Source: a virus
IMG/VR virus record: IMGVR_UViG_3300032294_001096
Span: 1-41,309 of that record
Direction: 5' to 3' (one strand)
Length of the DNA: 41,309 nucleotides
The notes under the pieces were generated by a model, which searched no databases, was not told the origin of the DNA, and saw only the letters and a program-made list of their open reading frames with translations. Both the position numbers and the translations under genes were made by a program. The first letter of the stretch is position 1. Each line of letters opens with the position of its first letter. Shown here one piece after another: positions 29,333-37,954 of this stretch.

Positions 29333-32205
29333 TGCCGCCCGTCGTCGCGGCTGTTGGCGCCGCCGCAGCCTTCATCGGCAGCTCGACGATCCTTTCGTCG
29401 GTCGTCGGCGTCGGCCTGTCGGTCGGCCTGTCGTTCGTCTCGAAGGCCCTCACTCCGAAGCCGAAGCGCAGCAGTGCGTCAGGGCAGGGCGCATCCACGC
29501 AGGTCACGGTTCGCGACCCGGTCGCGGCGCGGCGCCTGGTCTACGGCCGCGCCCGTGTCGGAGGCACGATCGTCTATATCGGGTCGACCACGAACAACGC
29601 CGACCTGCACCTCATCATCGCGCTTTGCGAAGGCCAGATCGACGGGTTTGACGGCATATACCTCGATGATCGGCTCGTGCCGCTCGACGGTAGCCTGCAG
29701 TACGAGGAAGGGTTCGCGCAGCTCTACGGCTACATCGGGGAAAACCCTCAGACCGCCTCCGCATCGGCCATCGCCAACCTTGGCGGGGCGTGGACCGAGA
29801 GCCACAAGCTGGATGGCGTCGCCTATCTCTACGTGCGGCTTGTCTGGGACAAGAACGCATGGGCGTCTGGCGTCCCCTCCGTCTCCGCGCTGGTGCGGGG
29901 TCGCAGGATCTACGACCCGCGCACGACGACGACGGCCTGGTCGGACAACCCGGCGCTGATCCTGCGTGACTTCTTGCTGCTGCCCACATCGGACGGCGGT
30001 GTCGGCGCGGTGTCCGGGGAGATCGACGAGGCGAGCTTCATCGCCGCGGCCAACATCTGCGACGAGCTGGTCACGCTGTCCGGTGGCGGAACCGAGAAGC
30101 GCTACACCGCTGGCGGGCTGATCGAGCTTGACGAAGGCTCGACGCCGCAGTCGCTGGTGCAGTCGCTGCTCTCTGCGTGCGGCGGCCGGCTGTCATTCTG
30201 GGGCGGCAAGTGGCGTCTCACGGTGGCGGCGTGGCGGTCGCCGACGTTCACGGTCACCGATGCGATCCTGCGAGGGCCTATCCGCGTCGAAACCCGCGTC
30301 AGCCGGCGCGAGCAGTTCAACGCCATCAAGGGCACGTTCCGCGATCCTGCCGACCGCTACATCGCCAAGGATTACCCGGCGATCACGTCGTCCACGTTCG
30401 AGACGGAAGACGGTGGAACCCGGGTCTACACCGACCTGCCGCTCGACTGGACGCAGTCGGCGTCCATGGCGCAGCGGCTCGCCAAGATCGAACTCTACCG
30501 CTCGCGCGAGCCCATAACTGCAGTCGTACAGTGCAATTTGTCCGCCTATCCCGTCGTCGTCGGCGATGTCGTCAACGTCACGCATGACCGCTGGGGCTGG
30601 ACGAACAAGACGTTCGACGTCGTCGAGGTCAAGTGGGCCATCGGCGACGACATGGCGCCTGGGATTGACCTGACGCTGCGCGAGACGAGTTCAGCCGTCT
30701 ACGACTGGTCCGCGTCCGAGGAACAGCTTCTGCAGGCGTCTCCGGCGACGTCGTTCCCGAATTGGAGCGATATCGCAGCGCCATCCTTCACCCTCGCGGC
30801 CGGTGACGACGAGCTTTTCATTGCGGGCGACGGCGTGGTGCAGTCGCGCATCAAGGTCTTGATCACACCGGTCGCGAACGCCTTCGTCGACCGGTGGGAA
30901 ATTCGCTGGAAGCTGTCTTCCGAGGCGACATTCACCGACCCGATATCGATCGGGGCCGCGGGGTCGAACGTCTGGTGGATCACGCCGATCCAGGACGGTT
31001 CTCTCTACGACGTGGAGGTCCGCGCGCTCACGTCCATCGGCAGTCAGTCGTCATGGGCTGGCGTCTATGGGTTCCTCGCAATCGGCAAGACCGCGCCGCC
31101 GCCGGACATCGCGACCGTCTCGATCAGCAACGGCGTCCTGCGCTGGGAGTACCCCTCGCCGCCGGCCGATCTGGCCGGGTTCAAGGTTCGATATCACTCC
31201 GGCGTCTTCGTGTTCTGGGGATCTGGCGTCGATGCGCATTCCGGCCTTCTGAGCGACGGGTCGTTCGACGCGGCGGAACTGCTGACCGGCCAAGTCACGT
31301 TGATGGTCAAGGCCGTCGACACGTCCGGGAACGAGAGCGTCAACGCTGCGGTGGTGATCACCGACCTCGGCGATCCGATCGTCGATAACATCATCGTCGA
31401 CTACGACCTGCACGCGCTGGGCTTTCCCGGCACGATCACGTCCGGGGAGGTATCCGGCGGCGACCTGGTCGGCGAATCAACGACCCTGTTCTGGTCAACG
31501 GACACCGCTCCGTTCTACCCGCCCGGGCAGCCGTTGTTCTGGCCGGCTGGCTCGTATGGCGACATTCTCTACACGTGGACCTACACGCCGGCCCTCGAGC
31601 TGGCCGACGCCACGATGTCGATCTTCTCGACGATCGTCGGGGCGCCGTGGTCGATCATGTATCGGGTCTCGGGCGATAGCCTGTTCTGGGATGGCGCCGA
31701 CGAAGCGCTGTTCTGGGCAGAGGAAGGGACGACATACGAGTCCGTGCTGCTCGAGGACGACGTCACCGAGTGGCTGATGGAGGACAACTCCACGCCGGTC
31801 ACCATGGAAGCACCGATCGACGGGCTGTTCTGGGGGCCGGCTGGGGACTTCCTGTCGTGGCCGGGATCGCTTTCGCCGATCCGTCGTGCCCTTTACGAGT
31901 TCCAACTGTCGGTGTCTGGCGGCGCGGCCGAGCCAGGCGTCACGCAGTTGCGCCTGGTCTTCGACGTGCCGGACATCATGGAGACGCTCGGCGACGTGGC
32001 TGTGCTGGCGGCCGGGACGCGGTTGCCGCTGACCAAGACCTTCCGCGCCATCACGGCCGTCAACCTGACCGTGCAGGCCGGGCCGAATGCGGCGGTGTCT
32101 GCCCGTATTGAAGACAAGGCGCTGATAGGCCCTCTGGTGACGGCGCGCGACGCCGCGGGGACTGCGGTCGACGCCTCCATCGACGCCATCGTGCAGGGAT
32201 ACTGA
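29332..32205 (+). CDS. Tail tip / host-specificity protein, lambda J-like
   Basis: A 957-residue protein; GTG start after a GGAGGG site. A hydrophobic N-terminus (about 2-40) precedes ARRLVYGRARVGGTIVYIGS and LCEGQIDGFDGIYLDDRLVP, the signature of J-like central tail fibres. Then come hub domains (LRGPIRVETRVSRREQFNAI) and fibronectin-type repeats (about 480-690). The C-terminal third has LFW repeated five times and an acidic VLLEDDVTEWLMED motif shared with the gene at 39647. It ends in a beta-helix-like segment. It contacts the receptor. Confidence 0.9.
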   Translation: MPPVVAAVGAAAAFIGSSTILSSVVGVGLSVGLSFVSKALTPKPKRSSASGQGASTQVTVRDPVAARRLVYGRARVGGTIVYIGSTTNNADLHLIIALCEGQIDGFDGIYLDDRLVPLDGSLQYEEGFAQLYGYIGENPQTASASAIANLGGAWTESHKLDGVAYLYVRLVWDKNAWASGVPSVSALVRGRRIYDPRTTTTAWSDNPALILRDFLLLPTSDGGVGAVSGEIDEASFIAAANICDELVTLSGGGTEKRYTAGGLIELDEGSTPQSLVQSLLSACGGRLSFWGGKWRLTVAAWRSPTFTVTDAILRGPIRVETRVSRREQFNAIKGTFRDPADRYIAKDYPAITSSTFETEDGGTRVYTDLPLDWTQSASMAQRLAKIELYRSREPITAVVQCNLSAYPVVVGDVVNVTHDRWGWTNKTFDVVEVKWAIGDDMAPGIDLTLRETSSAVYDWSASEEQLLQASPATSFPNWSDIAAPSFTLAAGDDELFIAGDGVVQSRIKVLITPVANAFVDRWEIRWKLSSEATFTDPISIGAAGSNVWWITPIQDGSLYDVEVRALTSIGSQSSWAGVYGFLAIGKTAPPPDIATVSISNGVLRWEYPSPPADLAGFKVRYHSGVFVFWGSGVDAHSGLLSDGSFDAAELLTGQVTLMVKAVDTSGNESVNAAVVITDLGDPIVDNIIVDYDLHALGFPGTITSGEVSGGDLVGESTTLFWSTDTAPFYPPGQPLFWPAGSYGDILYTWTYTPALELADATMSIFSTIVGAPWSIMYRVSGDSLFWDGADEALFWAEEGTTYESVLLEDDVTEWLMEDNSTPVTMEAPIDGLFWGPAGDFLSWPGSLSPIRRALYEFQLSVSGGAAEPGVTQLRLVFDVPDIMETLGDVAVLAAGTRLPLTKTFRAITAVNLTVQAGPNAAVSARIEDKALIGPLVTARDAAGTAVDASIDAIVQGY

Positions 32206-32206
32206 A

Positions 32207-33304
32207 ATGACCGCTTTGCCGGCCCTCTCCTACATGAGCAACGCCGCCCGCACGCAGGGCGAGATGAAGACGGCGCTCGACGACATCGTCGCCTTCATGC
32301 GGGAGAGGTTCGGCGCTGGCGCGGGCTGGACGTTGATCGCGTCGGGCAGCACGGTCAATCTCGGCGGCGAGACGAGCCGGCTCAATCTCATCACCGGCAC
32401 CACCACGATCACCAGCTTCGGCACCACGAACCCAGGCGACAGTGTCCTGTTCGTGGTGCGGTTTGCTGCAGCACTGACCCTGACGAACGGGTTGAACCTG
32501 ATCCTGCCGACCGGCGCCAACATCACCACGGCGGCCGGCGACGTGGCGATTGTGGTTTGGGAGGGCTCGAACGTCTGGCGGGTGCTGTCCTACCAGCGGG
32601 CAGACGGATCTCCTCTTTTCGGCGCCGCTATACCGGGTGAGATCAAGGATTTCGCGTTCAACCGCGTGCCGGCTGGATGGCTGGAATGCGACGGTACGGC
32701 AATCAGCCGCTCTACCTACGCAGCCCTGTTCGCTGCGCTCGTTCGCACCGCGACTGTCACCATCACGATCGCGACGCCTGGCGTCGTGAGCTGGACGGCG
32801 CACGGGCTGCGCGCAGGAGACCCCGTCAAGTTCACCACGACCGGCGCGCTCCCGACCGGCATCACGGGCGGCACGACCTATTACGTGATCTCGACGGGCC
32901 TGACGGCCGACACGTTCCGGTTTGCGTCGGCGGCCGGCGGCTCGGCGATCAACACAAGCGGGTCGCAGTCTGGCACGCACACTGGCATCAATGCGCCTTG
33001 GGGAGACGGCAACGGATCGACGACGTTCAACTTGCCCAACTTCCAGGGCGAGTTCAGGCGCTCAAATGACAATGGGCGCGGCGTCGATACGAACCGCTCG
33101 TTCGGCTCGGCCCAGGCGGACTTGATCAAGAGCCACGATCATGACGCGGCTTCGACGGGCGGCAATATCCTGACCAATGCCGCCGGCAACCTCGCGGCCG
33201 GTGCGGCCGTCGGTGCAGACACAGGCATCACAAAGACCGGATCGACCGGCGGTGCGGAAACCCGGCCCCGGAACGTCTCCGTCCTGACCTGCATCAAGAC
33301 CTGA
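32207..33304 (+). CDS. Tail fibre with collar domain and an inserted Ig-like domain
   Basis: A 365-residue protein. Residues about 142-180 and 262-285 form a phage tail-collar domain (GWLECDGTAISRSTYAALFA ... GDGNGSTTFNLPNFQGEF); it ends with ETRPRNVSVLTCIK. The collar loop is interrupted by about 80 residues of a beta domain (TVTITIATPGVVSWTAHGLR ... TADTFRFA). A His-rich turn IKSHDHDA could bind metal. It follows the J-like gene with one intervening base. Confidence 0.88.
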   Translation: MTALPALSYMSNAARTQGEMKTALDDIVAFMRERFGAGAGWTLIASGSTVNLGGETSRLNLITGTTTITSFGTTNPGDSVLFVVRFAAALTLTNGLNLILPTGANITTAAGDVAIVVWEGSNVWRVLSYQRADGSPLFGAAIPGEIKDFAFNRVPAGWLECDGTAISRSTYAALFAALVRTATVTITIATPGVVSWTAHGLRAGDPVKFTTTGALPTGITGGTTYYVISTGLTADTFRFASAAGGSAINTSGSQSGTHTGINAPWGDGNGSTTFNLPNFQGEFRRSNDNGRGVDTNRSFGSAQADLIKSHDHDAASTGGNILTNAAGNLAAGAAVGADTGITKTGSTGGAETRPRNVSVLTCIKT

Positions 33305-33329
33305 TCCAGCCCGCACTGACCGCCCGCTT

Positions 33330-33356
33330 CAGCCCGCTTCGGCGGGCTGTTTGATT
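33330..33356 (+). terminator. Intrinsic terminator after the collar fibre
   Basis: CAGCCCGC, TTCG, GCGGGCTG: perfect 8-bp stem, then TTTGATT. It separates the tail-tip genes from the spike/lysis/fibre block. Confidence 0.8.
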
Positions 33357-33370
33357 CTGGAGACGTCGCA

Positions 33371-34987
33371 ATGTCGCAGCTTCCCGTCCGGCGACTGAAC
33401 AACGAGGCCGACATCGGGCTCGGCCCGAGCGGCGAGCTGTTCGTCAAGGGCGAAGTCCGGACGATGAACGGCCGGCCGGTGTCGTTTCCGGACGGAATCC
33501 AAGGAATCCGGGACATCAACGCGGCCGACTTCGGAGCGCGAGGAAACGGCGAAACGGACGACACTGCCGCGCTCAACGCATGGGCCGACGCCATTCGCGC
33601 CGTCGTCCCGGTCAATGCACTTTTCCGGCCCATTCGCGCCGTCATCCCGCCGGGCGTCTATCGCTGCAACGGCTCAGTCAACCTGACCGACATCAACGGG
33701 CTGCAGCACGGCATCGAGGCAACAGGCGCGGTCATTCACTCATTCGCTGCCGGCAAGGCGGCACTGGACTTCCTTGGCAGTCGCTGGCTCCGCGTCAACG
33801 GGCTGCGGGTGTACGGCGACCCCTCTGCGCCGCCCCGCGTAGGCATCCAGATCGGGCGCTACACGAACGGGATGGCGGTGGACAACAACACGTTCACTGG
33901 CCTGCACATGACGGGCCGCTACACGCTGGCAGGCTTCCTCAACTACGGGTCGGAAACCAGCCTTCTCAGCCGCGTCTATATCGACAACGCCCAGCCCGGC
34001 TCTCTCGACAGCTTCGCGGCCATCTTCGACGGGGCCAACAGGTGGACCATCGCGTCGGATTTCGTGACGGTCACGGCCAGTGTGGACACCGCGCAGACCT
34101 TCAACGACGTGTGCGTCCTGAACGGCGACTTCCGGCAGATTGCGGGCGGCTCGGCGCTGTGGATCGGTGAGGCGGCGCGGCTTCGCATGGTGTCGAGCTA
34201 CGGGGCCAGCGCAGGCACGCCGGGCGTCCGCATCTACTACAAGACGGTCGGCAGTCGGAACCTCGACCTCGATCTGCACCTTGAGACGACCACGATGACC
34301 GACTGCTTCCTGTTCGAGGGGGCAAGCGTTCAGGTCTACCACGGCTTCCGCTGGAAAGAGCATGAGGTGTTCGCGTCGAATAGCTGCTTCGCGGCGGGTT
34401 CGGGCGTCACGTTCGTCAATCTGCGTGAAGCGGACATCGAGATCGGCAGCAAGGCGTCCGGTGCCACGCTGGCAAAGGTCTTTGATGACCCGACCGAGTT
34501 CATCTTCAGCGGCAACGTCCGCATGTACGCGAAGACGCTGTGGAACCAGCCGCGTCGCTCGTCTTTCGTCGGGATGTTCGACCAGTCCACGCAACTGATC
34601 AACACCGGCCTGCACCGTGTCGCGACGACCAATGCCACACCAACACGTTTGACGACGGACGGCAATGCGGCTGCGGCGGGCAACACGGACGCGCTGGAGA
34701 ACAACACCGCGCGTCTGGTCGAGGGCCATGTCATCGCGTGGGAAGCGGCGACAGGCGACACGAAAACATGGTCCATCGTGGCGACGATCAAGCGCGGCGC
34801 AAATGCTGCGGCCACGACGTTGATCAGCAGCGCCGCCACGGCACTCCACGCAGACGCGGGCGCGTCCGCTTGGACGTTGGCGCTGGCGGCAGATACCACG
34901 AACGGCGCGCTGAGCATCACCGGAACGGGTGAGGCATCACACACGATCCAATGGATCGCCACCACGCGCATCACGCAAGTTTCATAA
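33371..34987 (+). CDS. Tail spike with pectate-lyase-like beta helix
   Basis: A 538-residue protein. A short N-terminal virion-binding part precedes DFGARGNGETDDTAALNAWA, the entry motif of Pectate_lyase_3 / right-handed beta-helix depolymerases. Long parallel-beta rungs follow (VNGLRVYGDPSAPPRVGIQIG, LFEGASVQVYHGF). The C-terminus, about 430-538, is a separate Thr/Ala-rich beta domain. It probably binds and degrades a surface polysaccharide; substrate unknown. A GGAGA site precedes the ATG. Confidence 0.85.
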   Translation: MSQLPVRRLNNEADIGLGPSGELFVKGEVRTMNGRPVSFPDGIQGIRDINAADFGARGNGETDDTAALNAWADAIRAVVPVNALFRPIRAVIPPGVYRCNGSVNLTDINGLQHGIEATGAVIHSFAAGKAALDFLGSRWLRVNGLRVYGDPSAPPRVGIQIGRYTNGMAVDNNTFTGLHMTGRYTLAGFLNYGSETSLLSRVYIDNAQPGSLDSFAAIFDGANRWTIASDFVTVTASVDTAQTFNDVCVLNGDFRQIAGGSALWIGEAARLRMVSSYGASAGTPGVRIYYKTVGSRNLDLDLHLETTTMTDCFLFEGASVQVYHGFRWKEHEVFASNSCFAAGSGVTFVNLREADIEIGSKASGATLAKVFDDPTEFIFSGNVRMYAKTLWNQPRRSSFVGMFDQSTQLINTGLHRVATTNATPTRLTTDGNAAAAGNTDALENNTARLVEGHVIAWEAATGDTKTWSIVATIKRGANAAATTLISSAATALHADAGASAWTLALAADTTNGALSITGTGEASHTIQWIATTRITQVS

Positions 34988-35001
34988 CCCCCGGAACACC
35001 C

Positions 35002-35511
35002 ATGACAGACCTGACCGCATCCCCCGCGTGGTTCGTGTGGGGGCTGGGCGAACTTGGCATCCGCGAGATCCCCGGCAAGACGAACAACGACCGCATTATG
35101 GCGTATCGGAAGATCGGCAAGACGCCGCTTTCGGGAGACGAGAGCCGCGTGCCCTGGTGCGCGATCTGGGCCAACGCAGCCCTTGAGCAGTGCGGAATTC
35201 GCGGCACGCGCTCGGCGCTGGCGCGCTCGTTCCTGGAATGGGGCCAGAAGCTCGACAAGCCGGCGCTCGGCGCGGTCGTGGTGCTGTCCTCGGCCCGCGG
35301 GACATGGTCCGGCCATGTCGGCTTCTACCGCGGCGAGACGGCCGATCAGGTCTACCTGCTGGGCGGCAATCAGGGCGACGCGGTCTCGATCGCGCCCTTC
35401 GACAAGGCCCGCATCATCGGCATCCGGTGGCCGCACCTCACCCGCGTGCCGCGCCTCGGCGCCATCAAGATCGCCGCCGGCCGCAAAGGCCCGGCCGTCA
35501 GCGACTTCTGA
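35002..35511 (+). CDS. Endolysin, TIGR02594-type cysteine amidohydrolase/peptidase
   Basis: A 169-residue single-domain enzyme. GLGELGIREIPGKTNNDRI, WC at residues 52-53 (catalytic C53), SGHVGFY (H105) and VYLLGGNQGD (N123) are the family's Cys-His-Asn positions. It would cut peptidoglycan during lysis. No signal peptide, so it needs the holin. It lies between spike and holin-like genes. Confidence 0.9.
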   Translation: MTDLTASPAWFVWGLGELGIREIPGKTNNDRIMAYRKIGKTPLSGDESRVPWCAIWANAALEQCGIRGTRSALARSFLEWGQKLDKPALGAVVVLSSARGTWSGHVGFYRGETADQVYLLGGNQGDAVSIAPFDKARIIGIRWPHLTRVPRLGAIKIAAGRKGPAVSDF

Positions 35512-35533
35512 TCCCCATCCACAGGAGCGGACG

Positions 35534-36172
35534 ATGAACTATCTCCCAGACCGCAAGGTGCTGGCCGGCGGCATCGCCGGTCTCCTGACGTGGGGCCTGA
35601 CGGTCGTCGCGGCCAAATACGGGGTTGTCCTGACCCCCGACATGCAGGCGCTGATCGTCGGTGGCGTCGGATGGGCGATGGCCTACATCGTGCCGCCGTC
35701 GCAGCACGACATCGTCAAGCGGCTCAACGACGACCTGGTCGCCATCGCCGCTGCTGATCCGAACATCCCGGTGACGCCCGGCAAGGTGCAGACCATCCTG
35801 AGCATGGGCAAATCGGCCGCGCCGGTCCTGCTGGCGTGCTTTCTGGTCCTCGGCCTATCGGCCTGCGCTTCGGTCAAGACTTCGACGCAGGACGCGCTGG
35901 CGCAGGCGGTGGCGGCCGGCGAGAACCTGACGCCGGAGCAGAAGTGGCAGATCGCCTGCCAGTCCGCCGACGCCGCGCATCTGCTCTACGGCGCGTTCCT
36001 CGCTCCCAAGCAGTCGCCGGACACCAACGCCCGCGAGGCGGCCGTGTACGCCTCCATTCAGGTCATCTGTGCCAACCGGCCGGACAACGCCGCCGCGGGC
36101 CTCGTGACGCTGCTGGCGGCCGTTGACGCCTTCAAGCGTGAGTTCGCTACGAACAAGCCCGCGAGGGCTTGA
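35534..36172 (+). CDS. Holin-like membrane protein with an internal lipoprotein signal
   Basis: A 212-residue protein. The N-terminus has two short hydrophobic segments (about 9-27 and 39-53), as in small phage holins. A second hydrophobic stretch (about 96-110) ends in a lipobox LSAC (C111). The internal codon ATG at 35804 (M91) would begin a lipoprotein of 122 residues (MGKSAAPVLLACFLVLGLSA then CAS). Either the gene is a fusion with three spans, or it makes two proteins in one frame, a holin and a spanin-like lipoprotein. An AGGAG site precedes the first ATG. Confidence 0.75.
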   Translation: MNYLPDRKVLAGGIAGLLTWGLTVVAAKYGVVLTPDMQALIVGGVGWAMAYIVPPSQHDIVKRLNDDLVAIAAADPNIPVTPGKVQTILSMGKSAAPVLLACFLVLGLSACASVKTSTQDALAQAVAAGENLTPEQKWQIACQSADAAHLLYGAFLAPKQSPDTNAREAAVYASIQVICANRPDNAAAGLVTLLAAVDAFKREFATNKPARA

Positions 36173-36174
36173 GC

Positions 36175-36513
36175 ATGTCGCTCTTGCCGGACCCGGAAGC
36201 CAAGACCAGCATGTTCAAGTCGGACATCAGCCTCGGGAATGTGCTGACCATTGGCGCGATGACGGTCGCGCTCGCAATGGGATGGCAGGCGCTATCAAGC
36301 GCCGTCTCTGAGATGGATCGCAAGATCGTCCGGGTCGAGCAGAAGGCCGACAAGATCGAGGGCGACGCCGAGCGGCTGCGCGACAAGGTCGAAAGCCGCG
36401 AACTCGCCACGCAGCGCGCCGTCACCGAGATCCAAGCCGATCTTCGCTATGTGCGCCAGTCCCTCGACTACCTCGTCCGCGCCAACGGCGGCGGCCGGGT
36501 GCAGCCGCAGTAA
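36175..36513 (+). CDS. Single-span membrane protein with coiled coil, 112 aa
   Basis: One membrane span (about residues 22-38, VLTIGAMTVALAMGWQA) is followed by a long coiled coil (SEMDRKIVRVEQKADKIEG ... LRDKVE). A GAGGG site lies 8 bases upstream. An inner-membrane helix plus coiled coil resembles i-spanins or holin accessory proteins. Its position next to the endolysin and the lipoprotein-bearing gene supports a lysis role (inference). Confidence 0.75.
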   Translation: MSLLPDPEAKTSMFKSDISLGNVLTIGAMTVALAMGWQALSSAVSEMDRKIVRVEQKADKIEGDAERLRDKVESRELATQRAVTEIQADLRYVRQSLDYLVRANGGGRVQPQ

Positions 36514-36522
36514 GGGGGCACC

Positions 36523-36867
36523 ATGCCCGGCGAAAAGAACCTGGCCGTCTGGAAGGGCAACACCTTCGCGACGACGTTCCGCTTCAAGGTCGACGCGGAC
36601 ACCGCGCTTGACTTGACCGGCTCGACGCTCGTCTTTCGCGCAATCTGGGCGGGCGGCGAGATCCGAAAGACCGGGCCGTCGTCTGATATCGCAGTGCCGA
36701 CCCCGGCCAACGGCGAAGCGACGTTGAACCTCTCCGTTGCCGACACGCGGCTGATCCCGTCCGGAGCAATTGCCAAGTACGAGATTGAGCGGCGCATCAG
36801 CGGCGCGCAGACGACGCTGCTTTACGGGACGCTCGTCGCCTCGGAATGGGTGAACGACGATGTCTGA
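36523..36867 (+). CDS. Tail/baseplate accessory protein, 114 aa
   Basis: MPGEKNLAVWKGNTFATTFR, then LDLTGSTLVFRAIWAGGEI: an all-beta protein like small phage domains that begin receptor-binding or baseplate proteins (a strand pattern of 'x-x-G-x-T-x-x-F-R' and 'L-T-G-S'). It has no fibre repeats. It overlaps the next gene by 8 bp. Function unknown. Confidence 0.65.
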   Translation: MPGEKNLAVWKGNTFATTFRFKVDADTALDLTGSTLVFRAIWAGGEIRKTGPSSDIAVPTPANGEATLNLSVADTRLIPSGAIAKYEIERRISGAQTTLLYGTLVASEWVNDDV

Positions 36868-37141
36868 GGTCGTCGAAGTCCTCGTCCCGTCGCCAGTCTC
36901 GGTCGTCGAGGTTCTGATCCCCGGGCCGCAGGGTCCGGGCGGCAGCGGCTCGGCGTTCACCTTCACGCAAGCGTCGGCCGCCACGACCTGGACCATCAAC
37001 CACAACCTCGGCGTGCGCCCGGTCGTCACCGTCCTGTCGGTTGGCGGTATGGAGGTCGAGGCCGAGGTCACGCACACCTCGATCAACCAGACCGTCGTCA
37101 ACTTCGTCACCGCAACCGCCGGCACCGCGCGGCTCGTCTAA
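36860..37141 (+). CDS. Short tail fibre protein with HN-type domain, 93 aa
   Basis: An opening beta strand repeat (VVEVLVPSPVSVVEVLIPGP) leads into a mini collagen-like link GPQGPGG and then the domain WTINHNLGVRPVVTVLSVGG ... TSINQTVVNF. The same domain ends the next gene. It is probably a small trimeric fibre. Confidence 0.7.
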   Translation: MSEVVEVLVPSPVSVVEVLIPGPQGPGGSGSAFTFTQASAATTWTINHNLGVRPVVTVLSVGGMEVEAEVTHTSINQTVVNFVTATAGTARLV

Positions 37142-37153
37142 GGATCGCCCGAC

Positions 37154-37945
37154 ATGGCAAAAGCAGTCCTCTCGGACCTCGACTTCAACAGCGTCGCGCG
37201 CATCCTCAACCTGCCGGACCCGTCTGCCGCGCAGCACCCGGCGACGAAGGCTTATGTCGACAGCGCCGTCGAGGGGCTGGCGTGGAAGGACAGCGCGCGC
37301 GTCGCCACGCAGGGCAACCTCTCGATCGCCTCGCCCGGCGCGACGATCGACGGCATCACCATGGCGACGAACGACCGCGTGCTCGTGCGCGCGCAGTCTT
37401 CGCAGCCGGAAAACGGCGTCTACATCTGGAACGGCGCCGCGACGCCGATGACCCGCGCGCCGGACGCCAGCACGGCGGCCGAACTCGAGCAAGCCGTGGT
37501 CACGGTCGAGGAAGGAACCAGCGTCGGCGCCACGTTCCGGCAGACAACGGTCAACTTCACCCTCGGCTCCGGAAACGTCGTCTGGCAGTCGTTCGGCACG
37601 TCCGCGCCGGCCGCCTCGGAGACGACGGCCGGCATCGCAGAGATCGCCACGCAGGCCGAGACGGACACGGGCACGGACGACGCGCGCATTGTCACGCCGC
37701 TCAAGCTCGCCACCTACTCGGGCCGCAAGCTGAAGTTCTCGGCCGACTTCGGCGACGGCTCGGCGACGCAGTACACGATCACCCACAACTTCAACACGCG
37801 GGACGTGCACGTCGAGGTCTACCGGACCTCCGGCAACTACGACACGGTCCTGTGCGACGTGGATCGGACCTCGGTCAACGCCGTGCGCCTGACCTTCGCG
37901 GCTGCGCCGACGACGAACCAGTTCCGCTGCGTCGTGATCGGTTGA
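37154..37945 (+). CDS. Tail fibre protein, 263 aa
   Basis: The N-terminus ARILNLPDPSAAQHPATKAY VDS matches the phage fibre motif for trimer entry. A first beta domain (about 40-160) is followed by a fibre repeat AGIAEIATQAETDTGTDDAR then VTPLKLA. The C-terminal domain QYTITHNFNTRDVHVEVYRT is related to the preceding gene. It would assemble as a trimer and contact receptors. Confidence 0.82.
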   Translation: MAKAVLSDLDFNSVARILNLPDPSAAQHPATKAYVDSAVEGLAWKDSARVATQGNLSIASPGATIDGITMATNDRVLVRAQSSQPENGVYIWNGAATPMTRAPDASTAAELEQAVVTVEEGTSVGATFRQTTVNFTLGSGNVVWQSFGTSAPAASETTAGIAEIATQAETDTGTDDARIVTPLKLATYSGRKLKFSADFGDGSATQYTITHNFNTRDVHVEVYRTSGNYDTVLCDVDRTSVNAVRLTFAAAPTTNQFRCVVIG

Positions 37946-37954
37946 GGTTGAGAC

